Below are positions 22,915-34,206 of a stretch of 64,000 nt of DNA, in pieces. A program made the translations under genes and the position numbers. The notes beneath the pieces are model-generated. The model searched no databases. It saw nothing but the letters and a program-made list of their open reading frames with translations, and was not told the DNA's origin. The DNA lies in assembly GCA_037957365.1 (NCBI GenBank), contig JARHVA010000667.1, positions 2,310,001 to 2,374,000 on the forward strand, in the 5' to 3' direction. The stretch is from Torreya grandis. Lineage: Eukaryota > Streptophyta > Pinopsida > Cupressales > Taxaceae. Position 1 is the first letter of the stretch. The number at the start of each line of letters is the position of its first letter.

Positions 22915-23092
22915 TTACAAAAAACTCGGGTGCCCTCCAAAAAGCTCGGATGCTCTACAAAAAACCCGGGTGCCCTCCAGAAAACTCGAGTGCCCTCCAA
23001 AAATCCCGGGTGTTCTACAAAAAACCTGGGTGCCCTCCAAAAAGCCCGGGTGTCCTACAAAAAGCCCAGGTACCCTCCAAAAAAAAACTCGA
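22915..23092. repeat. About 20-bp minisatellite in element C LTR
   Basis: The unit GGGTGCCCTCCAAAAAGCCC, with variants alternating CCTCCAAAAA and TCTACAAAAA, is repeated about eight times. It produces Lys/Pro-rich translations in all frames that mimic genes. Confidence 0.85.
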
Positions 23093-23394
23093 AGGGCTGT
23101 TCTTTGGAAAGCAAAGGAACAAATCCCGTAGACTTTTTGTCCACAGGAAAGTTGAAACCAAAAAATCCGAGGGAATAATACAAAGCGAAGAAAATTTAGG
23201 GAAGAAAATATTTCGAACAAAAGTCCGAAGGAATTCTTTCGAACTTTTTGTTGGAAGGATTCCTTCAGAATAATTGTCAACCACAGAAAATCCAAAGGAG
23301 ATTGACATTTTTTCCGTAGAAAAGAATAAAACCCAGAGAGAATAAAGAAGACAGAGAATTCAGAAGGAGTCCTTCGGACAAAAAGTCCGAAGGA

Positions 23395-23493
23395 ATTTAC
23401 TACCTACCAATTTTCCCAAAGGAATCCTTCGGACAAAAAGTCCGAAGGAATTCGTCCGAAGGATTCCTTCGGGAAAATTGGTAGGTAGTAAAT
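23395..23493. repeat. 99-bp palindrome in element C LTR
   Basis: Left arm 23395-23434 (starting ATTTACTACCTACC) is the reverse complement of 23454-23493 with one or two mismatches; a smaller CCTTCGGAC hairpin fills the centre. Confidence 0.88.
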
Positions 23494-26400
23494 CCGAGAC
23501 TAAGACAAATAAACATAAGTCCGAAAAAATTCCAAAGAGGAAATGGACCAAAACGAAAATTTCGAAGGAAGACCAAGGTAAAGCCAGTCAACGGAAAAAG
23601 TCTGCGGGAAATAGAAGCCAATGGGAGATAACACAAGAGTCCAGAAGAAGGGCAGGAAACAAAGAATTCCGAAAGAATTCAAGGGGCAGAGCCTAAAGTT
23701 CTAAAGGAAAAAAGACAGCCAACAAAGGAAAAATCCGAAAGAGAAGCCAATAGGAATTCCGAAAGGAAATAAAAAAACAAAGGCAAGACAGAATTTTGAA
23801 GGAATAATTGGACTTGGGCAGGAAATGAAAGATCCGAAGAAGATTAGACCAGGTAGATAAAATCCATAGAACATAAAGTCTGCAAGAAATAAAAAGACCA
23901 AGGTAAAGTCAATGAAAAGGGATAGAAAATAGAAGTCCGTAGAAAATAGACACGAACAGGCAGACCAAAATAAGAGAAAAATCCATGCAAGCAAAGGCTA
24001 TTTTCGGTTGACTGGTCAAAGCTTCAGTTGATTGGTTGTTGAAGTCAAGCTCATCTCTTGGTCAAACTCGTGCTTTCAAATGTTCCAACTCAGCTTCCAA
24101 CATTTCAATTGGAGTTCTAATTTTAACATGGCGTGGATTTCATGCATGCTCTTGTTTATCTCTTGCTTTCAAACGTTCAAAAAGCTCAAGAGAAAGTCCA
24201 TATATGGAGCTGGGCGTACCATTTTTGCATGATAAAGAGTTTAACATCCCAAAATTAGCCACCGTCCATTTCAACACCAAGGAGTCTTCATGCAAGACAA
24301 AAGACATAGAAAAGACAAATTTGGAAGGCTCATGCAACGCAAATTGGACTTGGGCTAATGAAAGAGTTGTTTTCTCTTCTATTTTCAGCACCACCTCTTG
24401 GCTATTGTATTTTTTTATATTAATGGCTTTTCAGCTTTGTAAAAAGCATCCCTCTTTTGGCAAGAAAACTTCTACCAAAGTTTGTGCTGTAACCTTTTTT
24501 AGAATCAATAAGAAGAGGACTGTTTTTTCAATTTCCAATAGCTGGTATAGTGTACTTTCGTTATAAATTTGCCTAAGTGAAAGACTTTCTTTCTTTCTTG
24601 TCAAATCTGAATTCATATCTAGTTACTAGCTGGTCATTTATGCAGGTCACATTCTGTGTTTAAATGTCTTTTGCTGAGTTTACAGTGGATATTAGTGGTT
24701 GTTTAGTGCCTTTTATCAGGTCTATTTTTACATTTCCCTCAAGCTTAGATCATTAGATAGAACCTTTTTATGAAATACTTGTGTTTTGATCAATTGGAGT
24801 TGAAGTTATGTCTCTTTTTTATCTGAATCAGTGTTCTTAGAAGCTCGATTTGAGTGGATCAAGCAAATTAGGTGTATCATTGCTTTGGCTAGGATTTTTT
24901 TGCAAGTTCTTTCTTCCCTTTTCCCCAGGCAGTTTGTAGCGTAAAAGTTGAGATTCTCATTGATACATCTTACAGGAACCATCCTTCTCTTGAGGTTCTT
25001 CTCACTGTTGACGCAGTGGATTGCACCCTCGACAGGAGGCTAAGCTCCTACCTTTCACACGCAATAATGGAAACTCTCCTCTTGCCTGTGGGCCTGGCAA
25101 AACTGGGGGGAGAGTCTCTAGATAAGGGCTAACAATGGGGGGGTTGAAAAGGGAGGATGCTGAAAAAAGAACCTGAACCTAAACTAAAAAGGTGATACAC
25201 CAAAAAAGTTGATCTACTTAGCTCAAACATACGCTTTTCACCAAGAAAAAGTTGGCATACACTTCATTTGATATGAAAAACTCTTCTGCATCAGTGAGCT
25301 AGGGGTCCTCTGGAGATACAAGGAGGAAGAACTATTAAAGGTGTTCTGAGACACACTATGGCAGCGTGTTCACATGCACCGATATTTCTGCTGTAGACAC
25401 TTCTGGCAGACCTACAGAAGAAGAAACTTCACAATGCACTAGACATGCTGGAATCGTTCTGTGAAAGCATAAAAGAAAATGACTTAACACAAAAAGAAAA
25501 CATAGACATGCGTGAGTGCAAATTCAAATGGAGGTAAAAATTGCTAAGTCTTGATTCAAGGTAAAATCCGGTAGAGTTCTGCCTTACAAACCCAGAGATT
25601 TTTTGGGTATAGCTTTGCCTTACAGGCTAAGAGATCTCTTAAAATGAGAAGTTTTACAATATATAGAAAGAGAAGTAAAGGCGCCCCTTTGAAAAAGACT
25701 TTGGCGCCTTTTTACAAGTTGGCCCATGTGCGTTGAGAGCATCGGGAAGAGAAAGTCACTGTTGCTGATATCATCCTTCTAGAAGAGGCCTGCTAGAACC
25801 ATGATGTGTAATCGCCAGTCTTGACTTTGGCATTTAAACATTAATGTGAAGGCACGGGCCGCGCCTCTTTTTCTGCAACAAGACTGCTCTCTTCAGATAT
25901 TCACGTGGTTTGTCTGCTTATAAATGCAAAGTGGAGAAAACAGGGTGCGTCGTTCACTGTTTGCGCCTCTTGATGACTGCTTGACAGGCACTGTTCCAAC
26001 TTCAAGAGTAAATCCTTGAGTCGACACCTCCTTTTGCCACCTGGACTGTTTTGTCCATTTCTGCACTTTGTCTCTTACTGGTTTTGTCTTCTCTGTCTCC
26101 TTCGGCCCTCGGGGCTATCTTCTTGGCGGGTCGCTGAGTTCACTTGCGGCCTATTCTTAAGCTTTTAAAACCAACGACTATTTCACCGCCTTAAATTTGA
26201 CGTCCATGCACCCATCACTGGCATTTAAACTTCCAATGGCTAGTTCACCGTGCTCGATTTTGACGTCTTCGGGCCCGTCACCCCTTGGAATTTATTCAGC
26301 CTTCTCCTTTCCTTCAACTTCTTGCTTTGGACAGTCCCGAAGGGAAGGTGTCCCTTCGGCTTTGGAGAAGTGTCTTTCTTTCGGTAGCCGAGAGTCCCCT

Positions 26401-26882
26401 GCAAGGGCACCTGCCCTTCGGGGTCCTTCGGCGGCCTTTTCTTTTGGCTATTTCTCCCGATCGGGCTTTTGTCTTAGTCGTTTTTCCCGCAGACAAAATG
26501 TCTGCAAGAATTGTCTTGATCATTGCCTTTGATCTTCGGAAACTTTCTTCAAGTTTTTTCCCCGCGGCTCTTCCCAAATTTCTTCGGACTTTTTGTCCAA
26601 AGGAATTCCTTCAGACAGAAGTCTGAAAGAAATTAATTATTGCCTTTGTCTTTGCCTTAAGTCTTTTTTCGCGGGACTTTCTCGTTTGTAGCCTTTCCAA
26701 ATTTCTTCAGACTTTTTGTCCGAAGGAATTCCTTTGGACAAAAGTCCGAAGGAATTATGTCTGTCTTTTCCTTCGACTGCCTTCAAAAAATGCCCTTCGA
26801 GAAATCTGCTTCGGTACTGTTGCTGACCAAGTGCCCTCCGCAAGGGCACTTGTCCTTCGGGAGACTCTCTTGAACCTTCCCA

Positions 26883-27030
26883 TTGAACCATTCCTTTGAA
26901 CCAAGCTGTTGAACTTTGCCGTTGAACCAAAGAGATGAACCAAGCACTTGAACCAAAACGACTGAACCAGGCTATTGAACCAAGCACTTGAACCAAACCA
27001 ACTGAACCACGCTGTTGAACCAAGCACTTG
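26883..27030. repeat. TTGAACCAAGC repeats in D-family LTR
   Basis: A unit of about 21-35 bp around CTTGAACCAAACCGACTG repeats six or seven times; counterparts occur at 39915-40080, 5100-5170 and, inverted, 60595-60655. Confidence 0.75.
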
Positions 27031-27063
27031 TCCATTTTGTGCCTAAGTGTTGGGAACCCATTT

Positions 27064-27152
27064 CTTGCCTGCAGAGTCCGTAGAAATTTCTTGCAGAGTC
27101 TGTAGAAATTCCTGCAGAGTACATAGAAACTTTCTGCAGAGTCTGTAGAAAT
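27064..27152. repeat. CTGCAGAGTCCGTAGAAA tandem repeat
   Basis: About four copies of a 20-23 bp unit near the outer end of the LTR's U3; also found at 5255-5300, 40118-40203 and, inverted, 60440-60535. Copy number and spacing vary between LTRs. Confidence 0.75.
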
Positions 27153-27733
27153 TTCAAGACTTGTGCAAAAATCAAAAAATGAACTGGCTCAAAACAGCAG
27201 GGAAGGAAGGAGACCGATTTTTGGCCTGTTGGACCAAAAATGGTCAACAAATTGGTGACTCCCAAGGGAAGCATGCCTACTATGCATAGAAACCAGTTGC
27301 CTTAAAGTCCATTGGGCACGGAGTCAGAACACAACTTGAAAAAAGTTAGCAACAGCCCCAATGGATCCAATAATCAATCATGAAGCTTTTACCCCAAACA
27401 CAAAGAAAAACACACACAAGGCTAAAAACACTACTTGTGCAAACAACACTTAGGGAAAACTGAAAGCAAACTACTATATACAGCTAACCAGGTATATTTG
27501 CCTCCCTCCAAGATCAAAGGAAAAATTTGTTAAGTCTCCTTCCTGGCTAGGAAACTTATGGTGCCAGACAAGTGGCTGAATGAAATGGAGATTTGGTAAC
27601 CTGCTCCTCTTGCCTGCCACCTTGATTGGCTCGTGTTCGAATGGATCAGAATCAAACATGCTCCCAACATATATGTACTTTTCTTGTTCTTGAAAACTTG
27701 TCGAATGCTGGCTCTTCATGCTGGTGCGTTTTA

Positions 27734-29485
27734 TCAAGAAATCAAAGGATGTTGGTTCATCACCATAAGCCTTTGATATGCATAGCTCCTTTGCAGTGCA
27801 TCATGGTTTGACTCATTCCCTTCTGCCTCATTGAAGACTCTGTCAAACTCATCCTCTGCTCCTTCATGGCTTTCTTGAAGAAAGGTGACTGTTGTGGTAT
27901 CTGAAATGGAGTCACAAACTGATTGCTCATCCCACAGAACATCACCTTCTTGTTCAAGGCTCTCTTCTTCAAAGCTATTCTCAAGATGAACCGGCCTCTC
28001 CTCTTGCTCAAAGATTAGAGTCTCCAATTGTTCAAAGACATTCATCTGATCCTCCTCCAACTCAGGGTCCATGGCATGGTCATCCTCCTCATCAAAGCAA
28101 CAAGGAAGTTCATCAAACAAGGGAGGAGAGAGCTCACCATGCTTACGTTCCTCTTAGTATTGCTAGAACATCTGCATGTATGCATGACCCGCATCTTCTC
28201 CATCGCTGATGATGTCTTCAGAGGGAGCATCCATTATGATTTTCTCTTCATTGTCGCTCATGATAACCTCCTGGGAAGCTACAAATTGGATCTTCTCTTC
28301 CTCACTCGCCTCTTGCAAAACAGGTTCCTCCTTGAGAAGGGATGAAGTGGAAGGCTGATGATTAAAATCATGTGGAAGAGGAGGCAGTCCTTGAGCTAGA
28401 ATCGAATGATTCTCCTCTTTCCATTTGGCCAACACTTCATCTATATCAGGTGTGGCCTGATAGCTCTCTTGGGGGTGTATAGATGGGATGTATCCAGACA
28501 TGAAAACTGCTGTGTCCATCACACGTCGGCTGAGGAATCTCGCTCTAGACTCCAAATCTGCAATTCTCCTGGCTAGATCTTCTTGGAGGAGCCTTTCTTG
28601 GAGGTCACCAACATCATCATGATGAGTAGGAGCATCTTTGTCTTCTTCAAGGTTTTGAGCAAAACCTTTCTTCTCCTGCTTCCTGCGCCATGATTCCACC
28701 GTTTGCTTCCAAGTCAGGACCTTAAGATTGGAATTTTCCCTTTGTGAACAGGGTACAACTTTATTTTCTTCAAAGTCCTGAACTGGTTCATGATTTTCCC
28801 TCTTCCAACTTGGAATCTGGAGATCATACTGAGAGACCTGAGGAAGTTGGGGAAGGTTAGGAAGGGTCTGTTGATGCACAGGAAGAGCTGCTTCAAGAAA
28901 GATGAGCTGGTTCATGGTATTCCCTTCAAAGGAGGATTTTCAATCTAAGGTATTGAGAAGGTTCATTTCCATGAGAGGTTTCTCTAATGCCCTTTGATGT
29001 TTGAAAGCTAGGTGCATAGGGTTAGGAGCAGGAGTGATTAACGAATCAGATGAGCTAGAGTGAGCAAGTGTTATCTGATAGAAAGGATTTGGTGCATAAG
29101 AGGGGGCTTTCTTTAGAATAGGAGGGGGCGCACAAGATTGACTGCCTTGAATGAATGGACTCTTCCATTTTGCTACCTCCTCCATGGATTGCAAGGCCTG
29201 AGCTTGCCTAAACAAACACTCCTCTTTGTATATAAGCTCTTGCTGATATCTATGCTGCTCATCCAATCTGTCTATCTCCATCACTTGCTTCTCAAACTCC
29301 AATGCTACTTCCCTTATTGTTGAAGGGCAACTAGGAGAGCTACTTGAGGTGATTGCATGAAAAACCTGAGCTTGATTAAATCCATATGAAGGAATACAAG
29401 GCCCATGATTATGAGCGATAGGATTATACATACAAAAAATGAGATTTCTTGATGGCACCTGGACCTGCTTAACCAGCTGATTCAA
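27734..29485 (-). pseudogene. Element D long frame, unknown product
   Basis: One phase runs 584 codons from 29485 to 27734 with three internal stops (after LLNTLD near 28940; after MQMF and QY near 28160). The first readable segment begins at a TTG; the first ATG is near 29431. I recognise no known domain. The protein is polar and acidic, with a Ser/Pro-rich N-terminus, a likely coiled coil around EVALEFEKQVMEIDRLDEQ and LARRIADLESRARFL, and a strongly acidic tail (EEEDQ, EEESLEQEG). It sits where gag would be, just after the primer site, so a divergent gag-like or accessory protein is possible. There is no zinc knuckle. Confidence 0.6.
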
Positions 29486-29680
29486 CTCTTAGTCGCCATT
29501 GGTGTTGATGGAAAAAGCTTCCAAGGGCTGGTTGGTTGAAGAACACACCAAAATTCTTCAACTTTTTGGACAAAACTTGTCCCACAATCGCCTAATTAAA
29601 GGTCAGATGCTGTATCAATGGTTTGTTCTACTGTAACAGGACTAGCACCAATCCTAGAACTTTTTCGAGTGTCCGAACGT

Positions 29681-29704
29681 GGTCCCACAGGGCGTGCCAA
29701 AAAC
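29681..29704 (-). other. Element D primer binding site, Tat/Athila style
   Basis: On the minus strand the LTR end is followed by TTTTTGGCACGCCCTGTGGG, which resembles the TTTTTGGCGC-type primer sites of Tat and Athila elements, unlike the Met-tRNA sites of the other elements here. The tRNA is not assigned. Confidence 0.6.
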
Positions 29705-31568
29705 TATTGACGCAGTGGATTGCACCCTCGACAGGACGCTGAGCTCCTGTGTTCCACACGCAACAATGAAAACTCTCCTCTTGTCTGTGGGCCTAGCAAA
29801 ACTAGGGGGAGAGTCTCTAGATAAGGGCTAGCTCCCTTTGATGTATCTTTTAGGTCCTGGATTTCCTACTGCTAACAATGGGGGGGTTGAAAAGGGAAAA
29901 AGATGCTGAAAACAGAACTTGAACCTAAACTAAAAAAGTGATACATCAAAAAAGTTGATCTACTTAGCTCAAACATATGCTTTTCACCAAGAAGAAGCTA
30001 GCATACACTTCATTTGATATAAGAAACTCTTCTGCATCAGTGAGGTAGGGGTCCTCTGGAGATACAGGGAGGAAGAACTATCAAAGGTGTTCTGAGACAC
30101 ACTATGGCAGCCTGTTCACATGCGCCTATATTCCTGCTGTAGACACTTCTGGCAAACCTGCAGAAGAAGAAACTTTACAATGTAGTAGACATGCTGAAAT
30201 TGTTCTGTGAAAGCATAAAAAAAAATGACTTAACACAAAAAGAAAACATAGACATATGCGTGAGTGCAAGTTCAAATGGAGGTAAAAATTGCTAAGTCTT
30301 GATTCAAGGTAAAATCCTACAGAGTTCTGCCTTACAAACCCAGATATTTTTTGGGCAGAGCTCTGCCTTACGGGCTAAGAGATCTTCTCTCAAAATGAGA
30401 AGTTTTACAATATATAGAAAGAGAAGAAGTAAAGACGCCCCTTTGGAAAAGACTTTGGTGCCTTTTTACAAGTTGGTCCATGTGCATTGAGAGCATCGGG
30501 AAGAGAAAGTCACTGTTTTTGATATCATCCTTCTAGAAGAGGCCTGCTAGAACCATGATGTGTAATCGCCGGTCTTGACTTTGGCGTTTAAACATTAATG
30601 TGAAGGCACGGGCCGTGCCTCTTTTTCTGCAACAAGACTACTCTCTTCAGATATTCACGCGGTTTGTCTGCTTATAAATGCAAAGTGGAGAAAACAGGGT
30701 GCGTCGTTCACTGTTCGCGCCTCTTGATGACCGCTTGATAGGCACTGTTCCAACTGCAGGAGTAAATCTTTGAGTCGACACCTCCCTTTGCCAATTGGAC
30801 TGTTTTGTCCGTTTTTGCACTTTCTCTTCCTGGTTTTGTCTTCTCTATCTCCTTCAACCCTCGGGGCTATCTTCTTAGCAGGTCACTGAGTTCACTCGCG
30901 GCCTGTCCTTAAGCTTTTCAAAACCAACGGCTATTTCACCGCCTTCAATTTGACGTCCATGCACCCGTCACTGGCGTTTGAACTTCCAACGGCTAGTTCG
31001 CCATGCTCAATTTTGACATCTTCGGGCCCGTCACCCTTTGGAATTTCTTTGGCCTTCTCCTTTCCTTCGGCTTCTTGCTTTGGACCCTCCCGAAGGGAAG
31101 GTGTCCCTCCGGCTTTGGAGAAGTGTCTTTCTTTCGGCAGTTGAGAGTCCCCTGCAAGGGCACCTGCCCTTTGGGGTCCTTCGGCGGCATTTTCTTTCGG
31201 CTATTTCTCCCAGTCGGGCTTTTGTCTTAGTTGTTTTTCCCGCGGACAAAATGTCCACAAGAATTGTCTTGATCATTGCCTTTGATCTTCGGAAACTTTC
31301 TTCGGGTTTTTTCCCCGCGGCTCTTCTCGAATTTCTTTGGACTTTTTGTCCGAAGGAATTCCTTCGGACAGAAGTCCGAAAGAAATCAATTCTTGCCTCT
31401 GTCTTTGCCTTAAGTCTTTTTTCTCAGGATTTTCTCGTTCGTAGCCTTTCCGAATTTCTTCGGACTTTTTGTCCGAAGGAATTATGTCTCTGTCTTTTCC
31501 TTCGACTGCCTTCGAAAAATGCCCTTCGGGAAATCTGCTTCAGTACTGTCGCCGACCAAGTGCCCTCC
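29705..31568 (-). mobile_element. Element D 5' LTR, first part
   Basis: Continues at 39877-40298 after element A. Its terminus is TATTGACG where the other copy has TGTTGACG, so the canonical TG is mutated. The sequence up to 31568 matches 25006-26830 closely. Confidence 0.9.
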
Positions 31569-33295
31569 TGAAATATTCCGAACTAATTTTTTTATTTTTT
31601 TAGATATTGGATTACAACATCACAAGTAAATGCCGTCAAGATTAGAAGTTAATTCCAAATGTACTGAAATAACTCTGCCACTAAAATGCAAGAAATGGAA
31701 CTCAACGTCCAGTATGTGCTACCCAGTCCAAAGGCGGAGTAGGGGCGACTATAAGACCGAGTAAATTACAAATAAGGAACTCTACGTCCAGTATGTGTTA
31801 CCCGATCCAAGGCGGAGTAGGGGCGACCATAAGACGGAGTAAATTACTAACAAAGGAACTCTACGTCAAGTATGTGCTACCCAATCCAAGTAGGAATAAG
31901 GGGCTACCATATGACGGAGTGAAATTAATGACAATGCTTTAATTGCTTAATACTGAAGAATGAAACTACTCCACACCCAGCATGTGCTTGCTAACCCCAG
32001 AAGGGAAAGTAGCTACCATAGGGCGGATGCTCTACACCCAGAATGTGCTTGCTAACCCAATAGGGAAAGTAGCTACCATAAGGCGGAGCTGTAAACTATT
32101 ACAATATTTTAAATGAAATTGAACTTATGAAATCAGCTTTGAACAAATTGAGAATGGCTGCCAGTACTACTGTCAGCTTACAAAAATAAGAAGAATTTAC
32201 TCTTAGAAAGAAGGAAAACCAGCGACTTGTTAAATTCTTCAGATGTTCAAAACTTTCACAAAACTTGTTCAATCTCCCTGATTTTTGTTGCAAAGTCTCT
32301 TCTTAAAAATGGCGCCCAAGTTAGTATCAAAATTCGGACCCAATCTGCATCCAAAACTTGTTACACGAATTTTCAATGCAAACCCCAAGGGCGTCCCAGC
32401 TGAATGGGGCGATTTGATCTAGAAATAAATTGCAAGCCTTAAAATTTCTGTAAATTTGAGCAAAAGGGCGCCTAAGTCTACCCAAGAGAATGAGATGATA
32501 CCCAGAACTTGTTTTTTTGTATTTTCAAATTTATGAATGAAATCCTAGATCTGTCTTATACAAAATACAATAACTGAAACTCTATTAATACCAATGGAAC
32601 TATCAATGAAATAACTGAAAGCAATACATAAGCAAATACAAATATCAATGACTAAATCACCACTAGATGCTGTCTTGCAAGCATGAAGCGATGCCCTAGC
32701 TAGGAGGCCTTCATTCTCCGAAGCAGTTTCAGAGCTAAAGCGGTAGCATAACAATGCATTAAACCAAGATGAAGAAATGCTAACCCAATGCCTTCTTTTA
32801 TAGGCTTCAGTTGGCTTTCCCTTGAAGCTTATCTCCAAAAGTGGCGCCCCTTTCCATGCAATGATGGCGCCCCCCCTTCAAGTCCCTCTTTTAAGATAAC
32901 ATTAAGTTATTTTATCTAGGCCAAGGTCAACGTTAAAATATAACGTTATTATTATTTTTTAAGTGAAATTAACTTATTCCACCAAGACCGCATTCTGAAG
33001 CCCAAAACTGAATGAGTCAACTTAAAAAGGAAAGTTAACTCCTTGCGACAATCCTGCTAGCTGCCAAAAATAGAATTTACTAAAAATAGTAAATTCCTGA
33101 AAATGCTCAGAAAATCGAAACAAACATACCTCCGCGAAGCTCTCAAAAAATCCAGAAAGAATTCGCCATCAAAACTTCGAGCAAGGACATCCTAAAAAAT
33201 AGGAAACCCTCATTTGCACCTTTCGAATAGCCTACGGATTTCCAGGAATAGGCCAACGATCATTGTGAGATCAGATTTGAGAAGGGGTCATTACA
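31569..33295 (-). mobile_element. Element A 3' LTR
   Basis: TGAAATATTCC to GGTCATTACA. It holds about three copies of a 78-bp repeat (31697-31921, GGAACTCTACGTCCAG...) and two of a 60-bp repeat (31971-32087), shared in inverted form with element G's LTRs. Frames in it are not genes. Confidence 0.95.
31697..32087. repeat. Subrepeats in element A LTR
   Basis: Units carry GTATGTGCTACCC and GGCGGAGTAGGGGCGACC; a second type carries ATGTGCTTGCTAACCC and GTAGCTACCATA. The same subrepeats occur at 38273-38663 and, reversed, at 43810-44130 and 49420-49740 in element G. Confidence 0.85.
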
Positions 33296-34206
33296 GTCCG
33301 CCCTTCCCAAAATTGCTTGTCCTCAAGCAATCGTAAACTAGGATGATGCAAGATTTCATCATTTTCCCAAGTTGCATCCTCCATAGGTAGGTCCTTCCAC
33401 TTTACCAGGTATTCTTTGATGGTTCTTTTCCTCAAAGAACGTTCTCGAACATCAAGTATCTCCTCTGGAATTAGAGCCAACTGTCCCTCTTCATCCAAAG
33501 GTGGTAGCTGTGATGAAGCAATCACATTATGTCCAAGTGTCTTCTTGAGACGAGACACATGGAAGACGTTGTGCACTCTGCTATCAGAAGGTAGCTCTAA
33601 TTCATAAGCTACAGCTCCAACTTTTCTGATGACCCTAAAGGGCCCATAGAAGCGAGGTTTGAGCTTCTCAGCTCCACTCTTTTTGAGAGTAGACTGTCTA
33701 TATGGTTGTAATCTCAAATATACCATATCTCCAACCACGAAGGAACGCTCGACACGTTTCTGATCCGCATACAACTTTTGCTGATTTTGTGCAATCTGCA
33801 AATTATCTTTCAAGGATTTCATTATGTCCTGACTATTCTGCAACAAATCCTTGGCTAGGGGTGCTTTGCTGTCACCAAACACTAAATCTACAAAACTAGG
33901 TGCCTCATACCCATAAAGTGCCAAGAAAGGAGACATCTTAATTGACATGTGAAAAGTAGAGTTGTAGCAATACTCACCAATATACAGCCACTTGACCCAA
34001 GTTCTCTGCTGTTCTGACACATAATTTCTCAAGTAGCCTTCCAACCACTTGTTCACCACTTCAATTTGTCCATCAGTTTGGGGATGGTAGCTAGTGCTTG
34101 GGGTGAGCACAGTGCCACTCATTCTGAAGACTTCTTGCCAAAACTTACTTAGGAACTTGTCCTTATCACTCACGATGTTCTTTGGCAATCCATGCAGCTT
34201 AAACAC
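33271..34206 (-). pseudogene. Element A integrase core C-part and chromodomain
   Basis: 312 codons after a TAA at 34207. NIVSDKD gives the second catalytic aspartate and DGQIEVVNKWLEGYL the glutamate. One residue seems lost in the SDKDKFLSKFW stretch compared with element B. Then KPRFYGPFRVIRKVG and VFHVSRLKKTLG mark the DNA-binding part, and EYLVKWKDLPMEDATWE the chromodomain, which ends HHPSLRLLEDKQFWEGR. The stop falls inside the LTR at 33271. The three catalytic acids, counting the one in the upstream frame, are present, unlike in element B. Confidence 0.92.
33296..33312 (-). other. Element A polypurine tract
   Basis: Minus strand TTTTGGGAAGGGCGGAC right before the 3' LTR. G has TTGGGAAGGGCGGAT at 48051-48065. 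Confidence 0.75.

Larger units (their letters stand above)
16557..25005 (+). mobile_element. Element C: Tat-like Ty3/gypsy with two RNase H domains (5' part outside)
   Basis: A plus-strand Ty3 element whose 5' end lies left of the window because element B is inserted in its gag. Visible order: gag, protease, archaeal-type RNase H, reverse transcriptase, classical RNase H, integrase, then the 3' LTR from 22266. There is no chromodomain. The extra RNase H is a known mark of Tat-lineage elements, but its place before the reverse transcriptase is not the order I know from flowering plants. The coding part has many stops and at least four frame changes. Element D interrupts its 3' LTR at 25006. 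Confidence 0.85.
22266..25005 (+). mobile_element. Element C 3' LTR (interrupted by element D)
   Basis: Begins TGTTGGCAATTTTGCCC, comparable with the D-family start TGTTGACCATTTTTGG. Its last 200 bp (GGTGTATCATTGC, GATACATCTTACAGG) align with the U5 of the D-family LTR at 62290-62410. The exact end is not resolved; it falls near 25005 or just after 40304. A TATAAAT at about 24561 could be its promoter. Frames inside come from repeats. About 2.7 kb, similar to the D-family size. Confidence 0.65.
25006..27249 (-). mobile_element. Element D 3' LTR
   Basis: 2244 bp, TGTTGACGCAG to TGGTCAACA. It lacks a block of about 44 bp seen in the other LTR near 29841-29880. It contains many CCTTCGGAC/GTCCGAAGG inverted motifs and the tandem repeats at 26883-27150. 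A TATATAG block lies near 25660. Confidence 0.92.

Noticed and set aside
22743..23295. Overlapping Lys/Pro-rich and Phe-rich frames
   Set aside because: Caused by the 20-bp minisatellite, which has no stops in several phases.
24926..25005. A possible host exon after a splice-acceptor-like pyrimidine stretch, reading AVCSVKVEILIDTSYRNHPS and continuing after element D at 40304
   Set aside because: The stretch aligns with the U5 of the D-family LTR (62290-62410), including GGTGTATCA and GATACATC, and the part after 40304 aligns with element E gag on the other strand. It is LTR and gag sequence, not an exon.
26197..26626. Frames shared by several D-family LTRs (also at 30950-31571 and 60777-61301)
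   Set aside because: They recur because the LTRs are homologous; they overlap in several phases on both strands and carry no known motif.
31569..33295. Frames of 64 and 97 codons repeated exactly at 32099-32838 and 38675-39414
   Set aside because: They are the two LTR copies of element A; the repetition is due to the LTR pair, not to a gene family.
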